The position numbers were made by a program, and so were the translations under genes. From contig NZ_CP040058.1 of the NCBI RefSeq assembly GCF_005280655.1, positions 715,001 to 779,000 of the forward strand: a DNA stretch of 64,000 nt. Direction: 5' to 3'. Below are positions 45,603-53,682 of this stretch, piece after piece (position 1 is the stretch's first letter; the number at the start of each line of letters is the position of its first letter). This stretch comes from Anaerostipes rhamnosivorans. Its GTDB lineage: Bacteria; Bacillota; Clostridia; Lachnospirales; Lachnospiraceae. The notes below the pieces were generated by a model. The model was not told the origin of the DNA, ran no database searches, and saw nothing but the letters and a program-made list of their open reading frames with translations.

Positions 45603-47000
45603 ATGGAGAAACAGACGACGGAAACTGACAATAGTTTTAAAAGTATCCCCTGGAGGGTGCGCTTTGCCTACGGCTCCGGCGATGTGGCGATCAATGTGGT
45701 TTACGGGATGATCGGAAGCCTGCTCACGATATTTTATACAGATTATGTGGGTGTCTCCGTGGCGGCCATCGGTGTGGTAATGCTGGTCTCAAGGCTTTTT
45801 GACGGATGCTCTGACATCATTATGGGCTTTGTTGTGGAGCGGACCAACTCAAAATGGGGAAAATCAAGGCCGTGGGTTTTGTGGATGGCGCTGCCGTACT
45901 CCATTTCTGTGGTACTTTTGTTCACAGTGCCCATGACCACAGATCTTCTGCAGCTGGTCTACATTTTTATCACTTACAACCTGTGTAATACCGTATGTTT
46001 CACTATGCTGAGCCTGCCCTATGGAAGTCTGTCTGCCATGATGACCAGAAATTCTACAGAGCGTGATATGCTGAGCATTGTGAGGATGGGGATGTCCCCG
46101 TTCGGGCGGATCATGGCGGTGGGTTGTTCGCTTCCGCTTGTAAAGATCCTGGGCAATGACCAGGCTGCCTGGGTCAAGACGATCACGATCTGGGCGGTGA
46201 TCGCGCTGATCCTGCTGCTGGTCTGCTTTATCAACTGCAAAGAAAATGTCCATATACCGGCGGCGGAGACAAAAAAGGAGAAGCAGCCTATACTGAAGTC
46301 TATGAAGTATTTACTCACAAACCAGTACTTCTGGGCAGTACTGGTCCTGTGGATGATGCAGAATGTCATTTACAGCCTGACAGGAACGATCCTTCCGTAC
46401 TATTGTAAATATATACTTTATAATGACAGCTGGATGTACAGCGTGCTGTATTTTACAGAGACACTGGTACTCATGGGGGCTACGTGCATCTGTCCCCTGC
46501 TGTTAAGGAAATTTGGAAAGAGGAATATGTCTCTTTTTGGGGCAGTCTGTGCCCTGGCAGGACAGCTGGTATTCTTTTTAAACCCTGAAAGTTTTGTCTG
46601 GCTGTTGTTCAGCTGTGTGATCCGGGCGCTCTGTCTGGCACCGTTAAATTCCATTATCTTTGGAATGCTGGGTGATGTGGTGGAATTCGGACAGTGGAAG
46701 CATCATGTGCGCCAGGAAAGCCTGATCTTTGCCTGCGGTTCCGTGGGGACAAAGATCGGAAACGGGCTTGCGGCAGCCACGATGACGAGCCTGTTGGGTA
46801 TTTCAGGCTACATAAGCTCAGCCGCTGGAAGCACTGCCCAGCCGGGTTCTGCTCTGGCCATGATTTTGAACATATATAAGTTCGGCCCTGTCCTTGTGTG
46901 GGTGACTGTCATCATTGTGCTGTTTCTTTATAAGCTGGACAAACGGTATGATACGATCATGGGAGACCTGGCAAAGAGGGAAGAACAGGGACAATTATAA
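45603..47000 (+). CDS. GPH-family sugar:cation symporter
   Basis: 465 residues with about twelve membrane helices. The N-terminal YGSGDVAINVVYG and the GxxDxxxG-like LFDGCSDIIMGFVVERTNSKWGKSRPWVLW region (read as motif positions near 75-105) are typical of the glycoside-pentoside-hexuronide family. ATG 45603 follows TGGAGG; the frame extends upstream but lacks a ribosome site. It should import the operon's substrate, inositol or an inositol-like sugar, with Na+ or H+. Last gene before a strong terminator. Confidence 0.9.
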   Translation: MEKQTTETDNSFKSIPWRVRFAYGSGDVAINVVYGMIGSLLTIFYTDYVGVSVAAIGVVMLVSRLFDGCSDIIMGFVVERTNSKWGKSRPWVLWMALPYSISVVLLFTVPMTTDLLQLVYIFITYNLCNTVCFTMLSLPYGSLSAMMTRNSTERDMLSIVRMGMSPFGRIMAVGCSLPLVKILGNDQAAWVKTITIWAVIALILLLVCFINCKENVHIPAAETKKEKQPILKSMKYLLTNQYFWAVLVLWMMQNVIYSLTGTILPYYCKYILYNDSWMYSVLYFTETLVLMGATCICPLLLRKFGKRNMSLFGAVCALAGQLVFFLNPESFVWLLFSCVIRALCLAPLNSIIFGMLGDVVEFGQWKHHVRQESLIFACGSVGTKIGNGLAAATMTSLLGISGYISSAAGSTAQPGSALAMILNIYKFGPVLVWVTVIIVLFLYKLDKRYDTIMGDLAKREEQGQL

Positions 47001-47065
47001 CAGGCTTAGAAAATATGACATGACGGATAAAAGGCCCTATGGCGCAGGAAAACCATGGGCCTGCA

Positions 47066-47104
47066 GAAGGTATCACAAGAAAAGGTGTGATACCTTCTTT
47101 TTTG
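47066..47104 (+). terminator. terminator of the inositol operon
   Basis: Perfect twelve-base stem GAAGGTATCACA / TGTGATACCTTC, eight-base loop, then TTTTTTTG. Confidence 0.9.
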
Positions 47105-47106
47105 TG

Positions 47107-47595
47107 TTATTTAGAATGATTTCTAGAATTCATCTGCAGTTCATGTTCCAGAAACTGTCTGATAAATGGATTGTTTTCTTCATTCAGAAAGGGCATGAAA
47201 GCCATATAACGGCATTTTTCATAGGGTTCTCCATCCATCGAGAAGCGGTATCCCATAATACATTTTGGGTTGCAGTCCTCCGGGTTGACCATTCTCTTAC
47301 AGACGGATGCTTTGCGTATATCCTTTTTCATCTTTTCAGGAAGAAGGTCAAGAAAACTCTCATACTCTTTTATATGCTCCGGATAAATACGCAGCTTGAT
47401 GCCTGCCTTGCGGAATACAAAGCTGGCCAGTGTCCGCTTGGGTTCAGGTAGAATGTAGGAAACCAGATAGCCGCTTTTGGCAGTTTTGATCTCGCACTTG
47501 CAGTGATGCTCCAGCAGAATATCATGCAGCTTTGTTACAAAGTCCCTGTTATTTTCATCTACGGTTTCGAGGAATGACTGAAATTTTTCATCCAT
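47107..47595 (-). CDS. hypothetical cysteine-rich protein
   Basis: 162 residues, soluble, not recognised. It is polar with a DUF-like alpha/beta layout and several cysteines, the CNPKCIMGY stretch being the clearest motif. Its start has AAAGGAGAAAC upstream. It lies 14 bases after an AraC/GyrI-type regulator on the same strand, so the two are probably one operon; a role in a small-molecule response is conceivable but unproven. Confidence 0.65.
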   Translation of the reverse strand: MDEKFQSFLETVDENNRDFVTKLHDILLEHHCKCEIKTAKSGYLVSYILPEPKRTLASFVFRKAGIKLRIYPEHIKEYESFLDLLPEKMKKDIRKASVCKRMVNPEDCNPKCIMGYRFSMDGEPYEKCRYMAFMPFLNEENNPFIRQFLEHELQMNSRNHSK

Positions 47596-47609
47596 ATGTG
47601 TTTCTCCTT

Positions 47610-48464
47610 TTATGATTCGGTTATGATCGGTATCCAGATCTGGCTCAGGTAATGAGTGTCATAGGGATTCCCGCTGCTGTACCATTCAAGCTCCGGACAC
47701 CCGGCATGGCGGAAAGGATATGCATCCAGCCATTCGTCGTTTAGATACCTCCAGCCGGCCTGGACTGCCCCGGGCACAGGACCTATACAGTCAAAGACGG
47801 CCCATTCGGTCTCAGGAATGACAAGTTCATGAAACCCTGGAGGAAGAGGCTGTTCGGAGGTGACCATGATGGAATAATCCATCAGACCGGAAAGGTCATC
47901 ACAAATTCTGCACAGGCCGAACGTTCCTTTTGGATTCCCTGAATCCATTGAGACCAGCCGGGAATATACACCGTCTCTCTGACACTGGCTCCAAAATTCC
48001 GGAATCGCTTTCTCAGGGGAACCTGATACCCGGACACTTTTTCCAATGAGGCGGAAAGCACTTTTTTTCTCAGATCTCCAGCAAAAAGAGTGCTTTGAGG
48101 AAGTCTGCATTTTAGGATAGACCTGCAGTCGGGCATTCTTATTTTTTGCCTCTGTCGGTGTAATCCCGTGGAACTGCTGAAATGCCCTTGTAAAGGATGT
48201 GGGAGATTCATATCCGTATTTGCAGCTGATCTCCAATACTTTCATATCCGTACTTTTTAAGTCATAGCCGGCCAGGGTCATCTTTCTGAAACGGATATAC
48301 TCAGAGAGACTGATCCCGTTCATGTAGGAAAAGACCTTTTGAAAAAAGCTAAAGGAGCATCCGGCAATCTCTGAGATCTTTTCAGTGTCGACAGGCTCTT
48401 CCTTCCGCTGCAGATGGTGCTCAATGTGATCGATGATCTTCTGCAGTTTTTCTTCCCAGTTCAA
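47610..48464 (-). CDS. AraC-family regulator with GyrI-like ligand domain
   Basis: 284 residues: N-terminal AraC helix-turn-helix pair (about 10-110; CSFSFFQKVFSYMNG and KYGYESPTSFTRAFQQFHG) and a C-terminal GyrI/SoxR-type effector-binding domain (about 125-284). This order is typical of Rob-like and multidrug-sensing regulators. Start is a TTG at 48464 behind AAGGAGGG. Probably controls the hypothetical gene downstream and others. Confidence 0.88.
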   Translation of the reverse strand: MNWEEKLQKIIDHIEHHLQRKEEPVDTEKISEIAGCSFSFFQKVFSYMNGISLSEYIRFRKMTLAGYDLKSTDMKVLEISCKYGYESPTSFTRAFQQFHGITPTEAKNKNARLQVYPKMQTSSKHSFCWRSEKKSAFRLIGKSVRVSGSPEKAIPEFWSQCQRDGVYSRLVSMDSGNPKGTFGLCRICDDLSGLMDYSIMVTSEQPLPPGFHELVIPETEWAVFDCIGPVPGAVQAGWRYLNDEWLDAYPFRHAGCPELEWYSSGNPYDTHYLSQIWIPIITES

Positions 48465-48601
48465 TTCTTTTCATCCCTCCTTGTCTATAATTCAGTGGTT
48501 CCATATTATCATTTATAAAGATGGATGTCCTCTCATTTTTTGCACCGGAAGGATAGATTGAGAGAGCTCTGGCATTCGATATAAAACTAAAAAAGGGCAG
48601 T

Positions 48602-48632
48602 AAAAAAGGATGACAGAATTCATCTGCCATCC
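48602..48632 (-). terminator. terminator of htpG
   Basis: Minus-strand stem GGATGGCAGA / TCTGTCATCC with a five-base loop, followed by TTTTTT. Confidence 0.85.
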
Positions 48633-48654
48633 TCTGTTATCTAAAAAACTTCTC

Positions 48655-50646
48655 TTATTTTGTCAGCATCTGCATGATCTTATTGCTCCGGGCAATAAAT
48701 TTGGTCATCTGGTCAGCAGGGAGCTGTTTGTTGCTAAGAACTGCCAGGTCATACAGCTGTTCGCAGATGATCGGTGTGTTTTCTGCATCTCCGTGTTCAA
48801 ACAGATACTGAACCAGCTGGTTGTTGGCGTTTAAGGTCAGGGATTCTGCCCCTCCGAACATGGACGGATCCATGCCAGCCATTCCGTACATCTTCATCAT
48901 ATCCTGCATCCGTCGGCTTTCCTCGGACAGGGTGATGACTGCGGATACATCCTCATTTTTCAGCTTATCCACATGGACGTCCAGGTTTTCTTTGCCCAGA
49001 GTTTTTCTGAATAATTCTGTCAGGGCTGTTGTGATATCCGTCAGATCCTCATCGGAATCCTCTTTCAGCGCACCTTCCACATCCGCATCGATCCGCTTAA
49101 AGGCCAGGTTCTGGCTCTGCTGCTCCAACTGGGAGATAAACGCGGAATCAATGTTGTGTTTCAGGATCACGGCGTCCAGTCCCTGCTCCTTGAACATGTT
49201 GATATACTGGCTCTGCTGTACTTCATCCGTAATATAGTAGATGGTCGTCTTTTCTTTTTCGTCAGCAGGCACTGGAGCCAGGTCACTTAAGGTTAGGTAT
49301 TTCTGGTCCATGTTCTTGAACAGAATATAATCCTTGATCTTTTCTCCGAACTTCTGATCCTTGATGTAGCCAAACTTAATAAACGGGCTGATATCATCCC
49401 AGTATTTTTCATAGGTCTCCCGGTCAGTCTTGCACATGCCGGTCAGTTTATCCGCTACCTTTTTAGAGATATAGTCGGAGATCTTCTTGACGAATCCGTC
49501 ATTCTGAAGCGCACTTCTGGAAACATTCAGAGGAAGGTCCGGACAGTCAATGACACCTTTTAGGAGCATGAGGAATTCCGGAATCACTTCTTTGATATTG
49601 TCGGCGATGAATACCTGGCTGTTATACAGCTTGATGGTTCCCTCGATAGAATCATATTCTGAATTAATCTGAGGGAAGTATAGGATTCCTTTCAGATTAA
49701 ACGGATAGTCCATGTTCAGGTGGATCCAGAACAGAGGCTCCTTAAAGTCAGAGAATACCTTGTGGTAAAATGCTCTGTATTCTTCGTCTGTGCAGTCGTT
49801 TGGATGCTTCATCCAGAGAGGATGGGTATCACTTAATGAAACCGGGCGTTTGTTGATCTTTACAAGATCCTTTGCAGGGGAGACCTCCACAGTTTCCTTC
49901 TCGCCGTTTTCGTTTTCTTTCTCTTCCGTCTTGGCATCCTCATGGATATGCTCAACAACCACATCTTCCTCAGTCAGCTCTGATTCGTCGATGGTCTCAA
50001 ATTCCTGTTCCTTGTTGGCATCGGTTAAGAAGATCTCCACCGGCATGAAAGAGCAGTATTTCTGTATGACTTCCTCTACCTTGGATTCATTGGCGAACAT
50101 CAGGCTGTCTTCATTTAAAAACAGAGTGATCTGTGTACCGATCTGTTCTCTGGTACCGTCCTCAATGTCATATTCTGTTCCGCCGTCACATTCCCAGTGT
50201 ACCGGCAGAGCTCCTTCTTTATAAGAGAGGCTGTCGATGGTTACCTTGTCGGCTACCATAAAAGCAGAATAGAAGCCCAGACCGAAGTGACCGATGATCT
50301 GATCCTGGTCTGTTTTGTCTTTGTATTTTTCTAAAAATTCAGTAGCGCCAGAAAATGCGATTTGTGTAATGTACTCCTCAATCTCATCGGCAGTCATACC
50401 CAGACCGGTGTCGATAAATTTCATTGTTTTTTCATTGGCATCCACAACGACTTCGATCTTTTCTTTATAATCCTCCGGCAATTCAAATTCACCCATGGAG
50501 GACAGCTTCCGAAGCTTTGTGATGGCATCGCATCCGTTGGAGATCAGCTCCCGGACGAAGATGTCGTGGTCAGAATACAGCCATTTTTTAATGATTGGAA
50601 AAATGTTCTCACTGTTAATTGAAAGGTTACCATGTTTTTGTGCCAT
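48655..50646 (-). CDS. htpG: Hsp90-family chaperone HtpG
   Basis: 663 residues. N-terminal ATPase domain with GCDAITKLR, DTGLGM and GHFGLGFYSAFM, a middle domain beginning near GILYFPQ and a C-terminal dimerisation part. Uses ATP to fold and protect client proteins in the cytoplasm. A charged linker with repeated E/K residues (about 215-250) is longer than in E. coli HtpG. The start at 50646 is preceded by GGAGTG; the longer frame lacks support. A CIRCE operator lies just upstream, implying HrcA control. Confidence 0.97.
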   Translation of the reverse strand: MAQKHGNLSINSENIFPIIKKWLYSDHDIFVRELISNGCDAITKLRKLSSMGEFELPEDYKEKIEVVVDANEKTMKFIDTGLGMTADEIEEYITQIAFSGATEFLEKYKDKTDQDQIIGHFGLGFYSAFMVADKVTIDSLSYKEGALPVHWECDGGTEYDIEDGTREQIGTQITLFLNEDSLMFANESKVEEVIQKYCSFMPVEIFLTDANKEQEFETIDESELTEEDVVVEHIHEDAKTEEKENENGEKETVEVSPAKDLVKINKRPVSLSDTHPLWMKHPNDCTDEEYRAFYHKVFSDFKEPLFWIHLNMDYPFNLKGILYFPQINSEYDSIEGTIKLYNSQVFIADNIKEVIPEFLMLLKGVIDCPDLPLNVSRSALQNDGFVKKISDYISKKVADKLTGMCKTDRETYEKYWDDISPFIKFGYIKDQKFGEKIKDYILFKNMDQKYLTLSDLAPVPADEKEKTTIYYITDEVQQSQYINMFKEQGLDAVILKHNIDSAFISQLEQQSQNLAFKRIDADVEGALKEDSDEDLTDITTALTELFRKTLGKENLDVHVDKLKNEDVSAVITLSEESRRMQDMMKMYGMAGMDPSMFGGAESLTLNANNQLVQYLFEHGDAENTPIICEQLYDLAVLSNKQLPADQMTKFIARSNKIMQMLTK

Positions 50647-50735
50647 GATATACACACTCCTTTGCATTTTATTTCTATTGATCGTTGTTTTCTTTATGTT
50701 CTGCGGCAGGACAAGAATCTGCCGTTCTGCATAAT

Positions 50736-50764
50736 ATTGTAGAGCCATAGAAGGGGAAAGTCAA
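50736..50764 (-). promoter_or_regulatory. htpG promoter
   Basis: Minus-strand TTGACT (50764-50759), 17-base spacer, TACAAT (50741-50736), a strong sigma-A promoter about 90 bases before the htpG start. Confidence 0.75.
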
Positions 50765-50771
50765 GAGAAAA

Positions 50772-50798
50772 TTAGCACTCAATCATAAAGAGTGCTAA
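50772..50798. promoter_or_regulatory. CIRCE element (HrcA operator)
   Basis: TTAGCACTC (50772-50780), nine bases, GAGTGCTAA (50790-50798), an exact match to the CIRCE consensus. It lies seven bases upstream of the htpG -35 and about 75 bases upstream of the divergent Rieske gene, so it could act on either. Confidence 0.93.
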
Positions 50799-50871
50799 CA
50801 ATATCGGAATGAATAGTACGGCAGCATTTTAGCCATCCTAAAAAGAAAAATCAATGAAAGGAGGGATTTTT

Positions 50872-52359
50872 ATGGATACGATCTGGGAAAAGACTGTGGA
50901 TATGCCGTCTTATCCTCCTCTAAAAGGGACAAAAAAGGTTGAAACCGCAGTCATCGGCGGAGGGATGGCCGGGATCCTGACAGCGTATTTTCTGGCCAGG
51001 GAAGGCCGGGAAGTATTGGTGCTGGAGGCCGACAGGATCGGCAGCGGACAGACCAAAGGGACAACAGCCAAGATCACGGTATCCCACGGTCTGATTTACG
51101 AAAAACTGATCCGGGAGGTTGGGAAGGATCAGGCTAGGCAGTATGCCCTCATGAATCAGACTGCGGTGAGAAAGTATAAAGAGCTGATAAACGATCTTCA
51201 GATTGACTGTGATTTTAAAGAGTGTGATTCCTTTCTGTATTCCAGGTTCCGGGATGAGGCGCTGAAGGAGGAGGTGCATGCGGCCCAGTCCCTTGGACTT
51301 CCCGCTGTCTTTGCGGACCAGACAGAACTGCCGTTTTCTGTAGCCGGGGCGGTCAGGTATGCCGGACAGGCCAGATTTCATCCGCTGAAATTCTTAAAAG
51401 CGGCGGCAAAAGGACTGGAGATCTATGAGCACACGATGGTGAATGAGGTTGAGGGAAACCGCATTATCACGGAACACGGTACGGTGGAAGCTGAGAATAT
51501 CGTCTTCGCCACACATTATCCGATTATGAACAGACCTGGCTATTATTTTCTCAGGATGCACCAGGAACGGAGCTATGTGGTGGCGCTTACGGGGACAGAA
51601 CAGATGGAGCATATGTATCTGGGGATTGATGCTGGTGACAGCCTGTCCTTCCGTTCTTACGGACCGTACCTTCTGCTGGGAGGCGGAGGTCACAGAACTG
51701 GAGAAAACCCGCTGGGAGGACAGTATGAAATGCTTAAGCTTACTGCCAGACAGTATTGGGAGCACTGCCGGGTGGATACAGAATGGTCCGCCCAGGACTG
51801 CATGACCATCGATTCAATCCCGTATATCGGATACTATTCCTATTCCAGGCCGGGATGGTTTGTGGCCACGGGATTTAAAAAATGGGGCATGAGTTCGTCC
51901 ATGGCATCGGCTCTTCTGATCACCGACTATATAATAGAAAGAAACAATGCCTTCTCTCATGTATTTTCGCCTCAGAGACTTCATGTGAAAGCTTCAGCAA
52001 AGGCTCTGACAAAGGAGAGCGCCCAGACTGCCCGGGGATTTATACTGGAGAGGTTTAAGATCCCTAAGGAGGAAGCGGACCAGCTCAAAAAAGGAGAGGG
52101 CGGCCTGATCGAATACGAGGGGAAGAAAGCAGGAGCATACAAAGATGAGAACGGAGAGGTATTTGTGGTATCTCTCACCTGTCCTCACCTGGGGTGTGTG
52201 CTCCAGTGGAATCCAGAGGAATTAACCTGGGACTGTCCGTGTCACGGCTCCAGATTTGACTATAAAGGAAATTTAATCGATAATCCGGCAAAGGAGGATT
52301 TAACACATGAACAACCCGCATGCATTTCAGGGGACAAAGAAAAAGAAGGGATACTTTGA
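50872..52359 (+). CDS. FAD-dependent oxidoreductase with Rieske domain
   Basis: 495 residues. N-terminal DAO-type FAD domain (AVIGGGMAGILTAYFLA, GTTAKIT) and a C-terminal Rieske [2Fe-2S] domain with CPHLGC and CPCHG ligands (about 430-470). Such fusions occur in Firmicutes and are assumed to oxidise amines or amino acids with electrons passing to the Rieske centre; no substrate can be named. ATG 50872 follows AAAGGAGGG; an earlier in-frame ATG overlaps that site. Overlaps the next gene by 53 bases. Confidence 0.9.
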   Translation: MDTIWEKTVDMPSYPPLKGTKKVETAVIGGGMAGILTAYFLAREGREVLVLEADRIGSGQTKGTTAKITVSHGLIYEKLIREVGKDQARQYALMNQTAVRKYKELINDLQIDCDFKECDSFLYSRFRDEALKEEVHAAQSLGLPAVFADQTELPFSVAGAVRYAGQARFHPLKFLKAAAKGLEIYEHTMVNEVEGNRIITEHGTVEAENIVFATHYPIMNRPGYYFLRMHQERSYVVALTGTEQMEHMYLGIDAGDSLSFRSYGPYLLLGGGGHRTGENPLGGQYEMLKLTARQYWEHCRVDTEWSAQDCMTIDSIPYIGYYSYSRPGWFVATGFKKWGMSSSMASALLITDYIIERNNAFSHVFSPQRLHVKASAKALTKESAQTARGFILERFKIPKEEADQLKKGEGGLIEYEGKKAGAYKDENGEVFVVSLTCPHLGCVLQWNPEELTWDCPCHGSRFDYKGNLIDNPAKEDLTHEQPACISGDKEKEGIL

Positions 52360-53233
52360 GGGCTGGTATTTAAAACATCAAAAAGGCAGTCAGATGCTTT
52401 CCGTCATACCGGCCTATCATATTGACAGGGAAGGCAGGGCATATTCCTCCCTGCAGATCATCACGAAGGAGCAGTCTTGGTATTTTTCTTATCCGGCGGA
52501 TGCATTTTACGGATCAGATAAGAAATTTCATGTAACACTGAATACGGGAAAAGAGGACCAGTCGGCGAGCATTTTTTCTGAAAAGGGGATTTATCTGAAC
52601 ATTCATGAGGATGGGCTGGACCTGGAGGGAAGGATCATTTATAAAAATATCCATCATTTATCCTCAGACATCATGGGACCGTTTCGGTTTATGCCCAGCA
52701 TGCAGTGCCGGCATGGCATTCTCAGTATGCGGCATAAACTGTATGGAAGTCTTACCTTAAACGGGGACAGGATGAATTTTGACCAGGGGACAGGATATAT
52801 TGAAAAAGACTGGGGCGGCTCCTTTCCGGATGCATATGTGTGGTCCCAGAGCTTGTTTCCCGACAGCGGAAAAAACAGCCTTATGCTGGCAGCGGCCAAG
52901 ATACCGGCTTTGGGGCTTCATTTTAACGGAGTGCTGGCAGCCCTTGATCTGTACGGAAAAGAGTATAAGCTGGCCACTTATCTGGGAGCCAGGGTGAAGA
53001 CGGACTGGGAATCCAGGATTGTCATCAAACAAGGGGATTATAAGCTACGGGCTCAGCTTTTGTCCGGGACGGGCCGGGAACTATATGCACCGGAGCAGGG
53101 AGCCATGGACCGCAAGATCAAGGAAAGTCTCTGCTGCAAGGTGCGCTATACCTTCTGGGACCAGAAACTGAAGGTGCTGGATATGGTCACAGACCGGGGA
53201 AGCTTTGAGCAGAGCAAAAAGGAGATGCCATGA
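52307..53233 (+). CDS. tocopherol-cyclase-family protein
   Basis: 308 residues. N-terminal KKGYFEGWYLKHQ, central GYIEKDWGGSFPDAYVWSQS and MLAAAKIP motifs mark the tocopherol cyclase family, whose plant and cyanobacterial members close the chromanol ring of vitamin E. Here the natural substrate is unknown, because this anaerobe is not expected to make tocopherol. It begins inside the Rieske gene (behind AAAGGAGG) and overlaps the next gene by four bases (ATGA), so the three are translationally coupled. Confidence 0.85.
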   Translation: MNNPHAFQGTKKKKGYFEGWYLKHQKGSQMLSVIPAYHIDREGRAYSSLQIITKEQSWYFSYPADAFYGSDKKFHVTLNTGKEDQSASIFSEKGIYLNIHEDGLDLEGRIIYKNIHHLSSDIMGPFRFMPSMQCRHGILSMRHKLYGSLTLNGDRMNFDQGTGYIEKDWGGSFPDAYVWSQSLFPDSGKNSLMLAAAKIPALGLHFNGVLAALDLYGKEYKLATYLGARVKTDWESRIVIKQGDYKLRAQLLSGTGRELYAPEQGAMDRKIKESLCCKVRYTFWDQKLKVLDMVTDRGSFEQSKKEMP

Positions 53234-53682
53234 ATCAGCAGGCAGAAGAGATCTTAAAGTTTTATGAACGGCAGGGAAAACCTGCCGGACAGGAGGAGAT
53301 CTTAGGGGCGCTCCAGGAGCTCCAGCAGGTCCTGGGCTGCATTCCTAAAGAAGTGCAGGAAGAAACGGCAAAGCGGCTTGGGGTCAAGCCGTCTTTTCTT
53401 TCGGCATTTATAAAGAAATATCCTGGATTCAAGGAGGTTTCAGCCGTACATGAGATTCATGTATGCACCGGCCCGTCCTGCGGGTCAAAAGATGCTTTAA
53501 AGATTCTGCGGGCTTTGGAGCAGGAGAGCGCACAAAAAGAACGGAAAGAAGGGATCTCTGTCAAGATTGTCAAAGGGAGATGTACCCGCAGGTGTGCAAA
53601 AGGACCGAACATAAAGGTCAACGGGGAACTATGCCATCATATGACACCGGAACAGGCGGCAGACTTAATCCGCCGCCTGTAA
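53230..53682 (+). CDS. NuoE-like [2Fe-2S] thioredoxin-fold protein
   Basis: 150 residues with an N-terminal helical part (residues 1-75) and a thioredoxin-like [2Fe-2S] domain with CTGPSCGSK and the second pair in [11 protein letters not shown]. It matches the 24-kDa NuoE/HoxE subunit family but stands alone, so it probably serves as a ferredoxin in the operon. The start ATG overlaps the previous stop. The 3' end overlaps the convergent DUF255 gene by 18 bases. Confidence 0.85.
   Translation: MNQQAEEILKFYERQGKPAGQEEILGALQELQQVLGCIPKEVQEETAKRLGVKPSFLSAFIKKYPGFKEVSAVHEIHVCTGPSCGSKDALKILRALEQESAQKERKEGISVKIVKGRCTRRCAKGPNIKVNGELCHHMTPEQAADLIRRL
53652..53680. other. stem-loop at the convergent gene ends
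   Basis: ACAGGCGGC (53652-53660) and GCCGCCTGT (53672-53680) form a nine-base GC-rich stem over the stops of both genes. No T run, so it may only protect 3' ends or slow polymerase. Confidence 0.5.
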
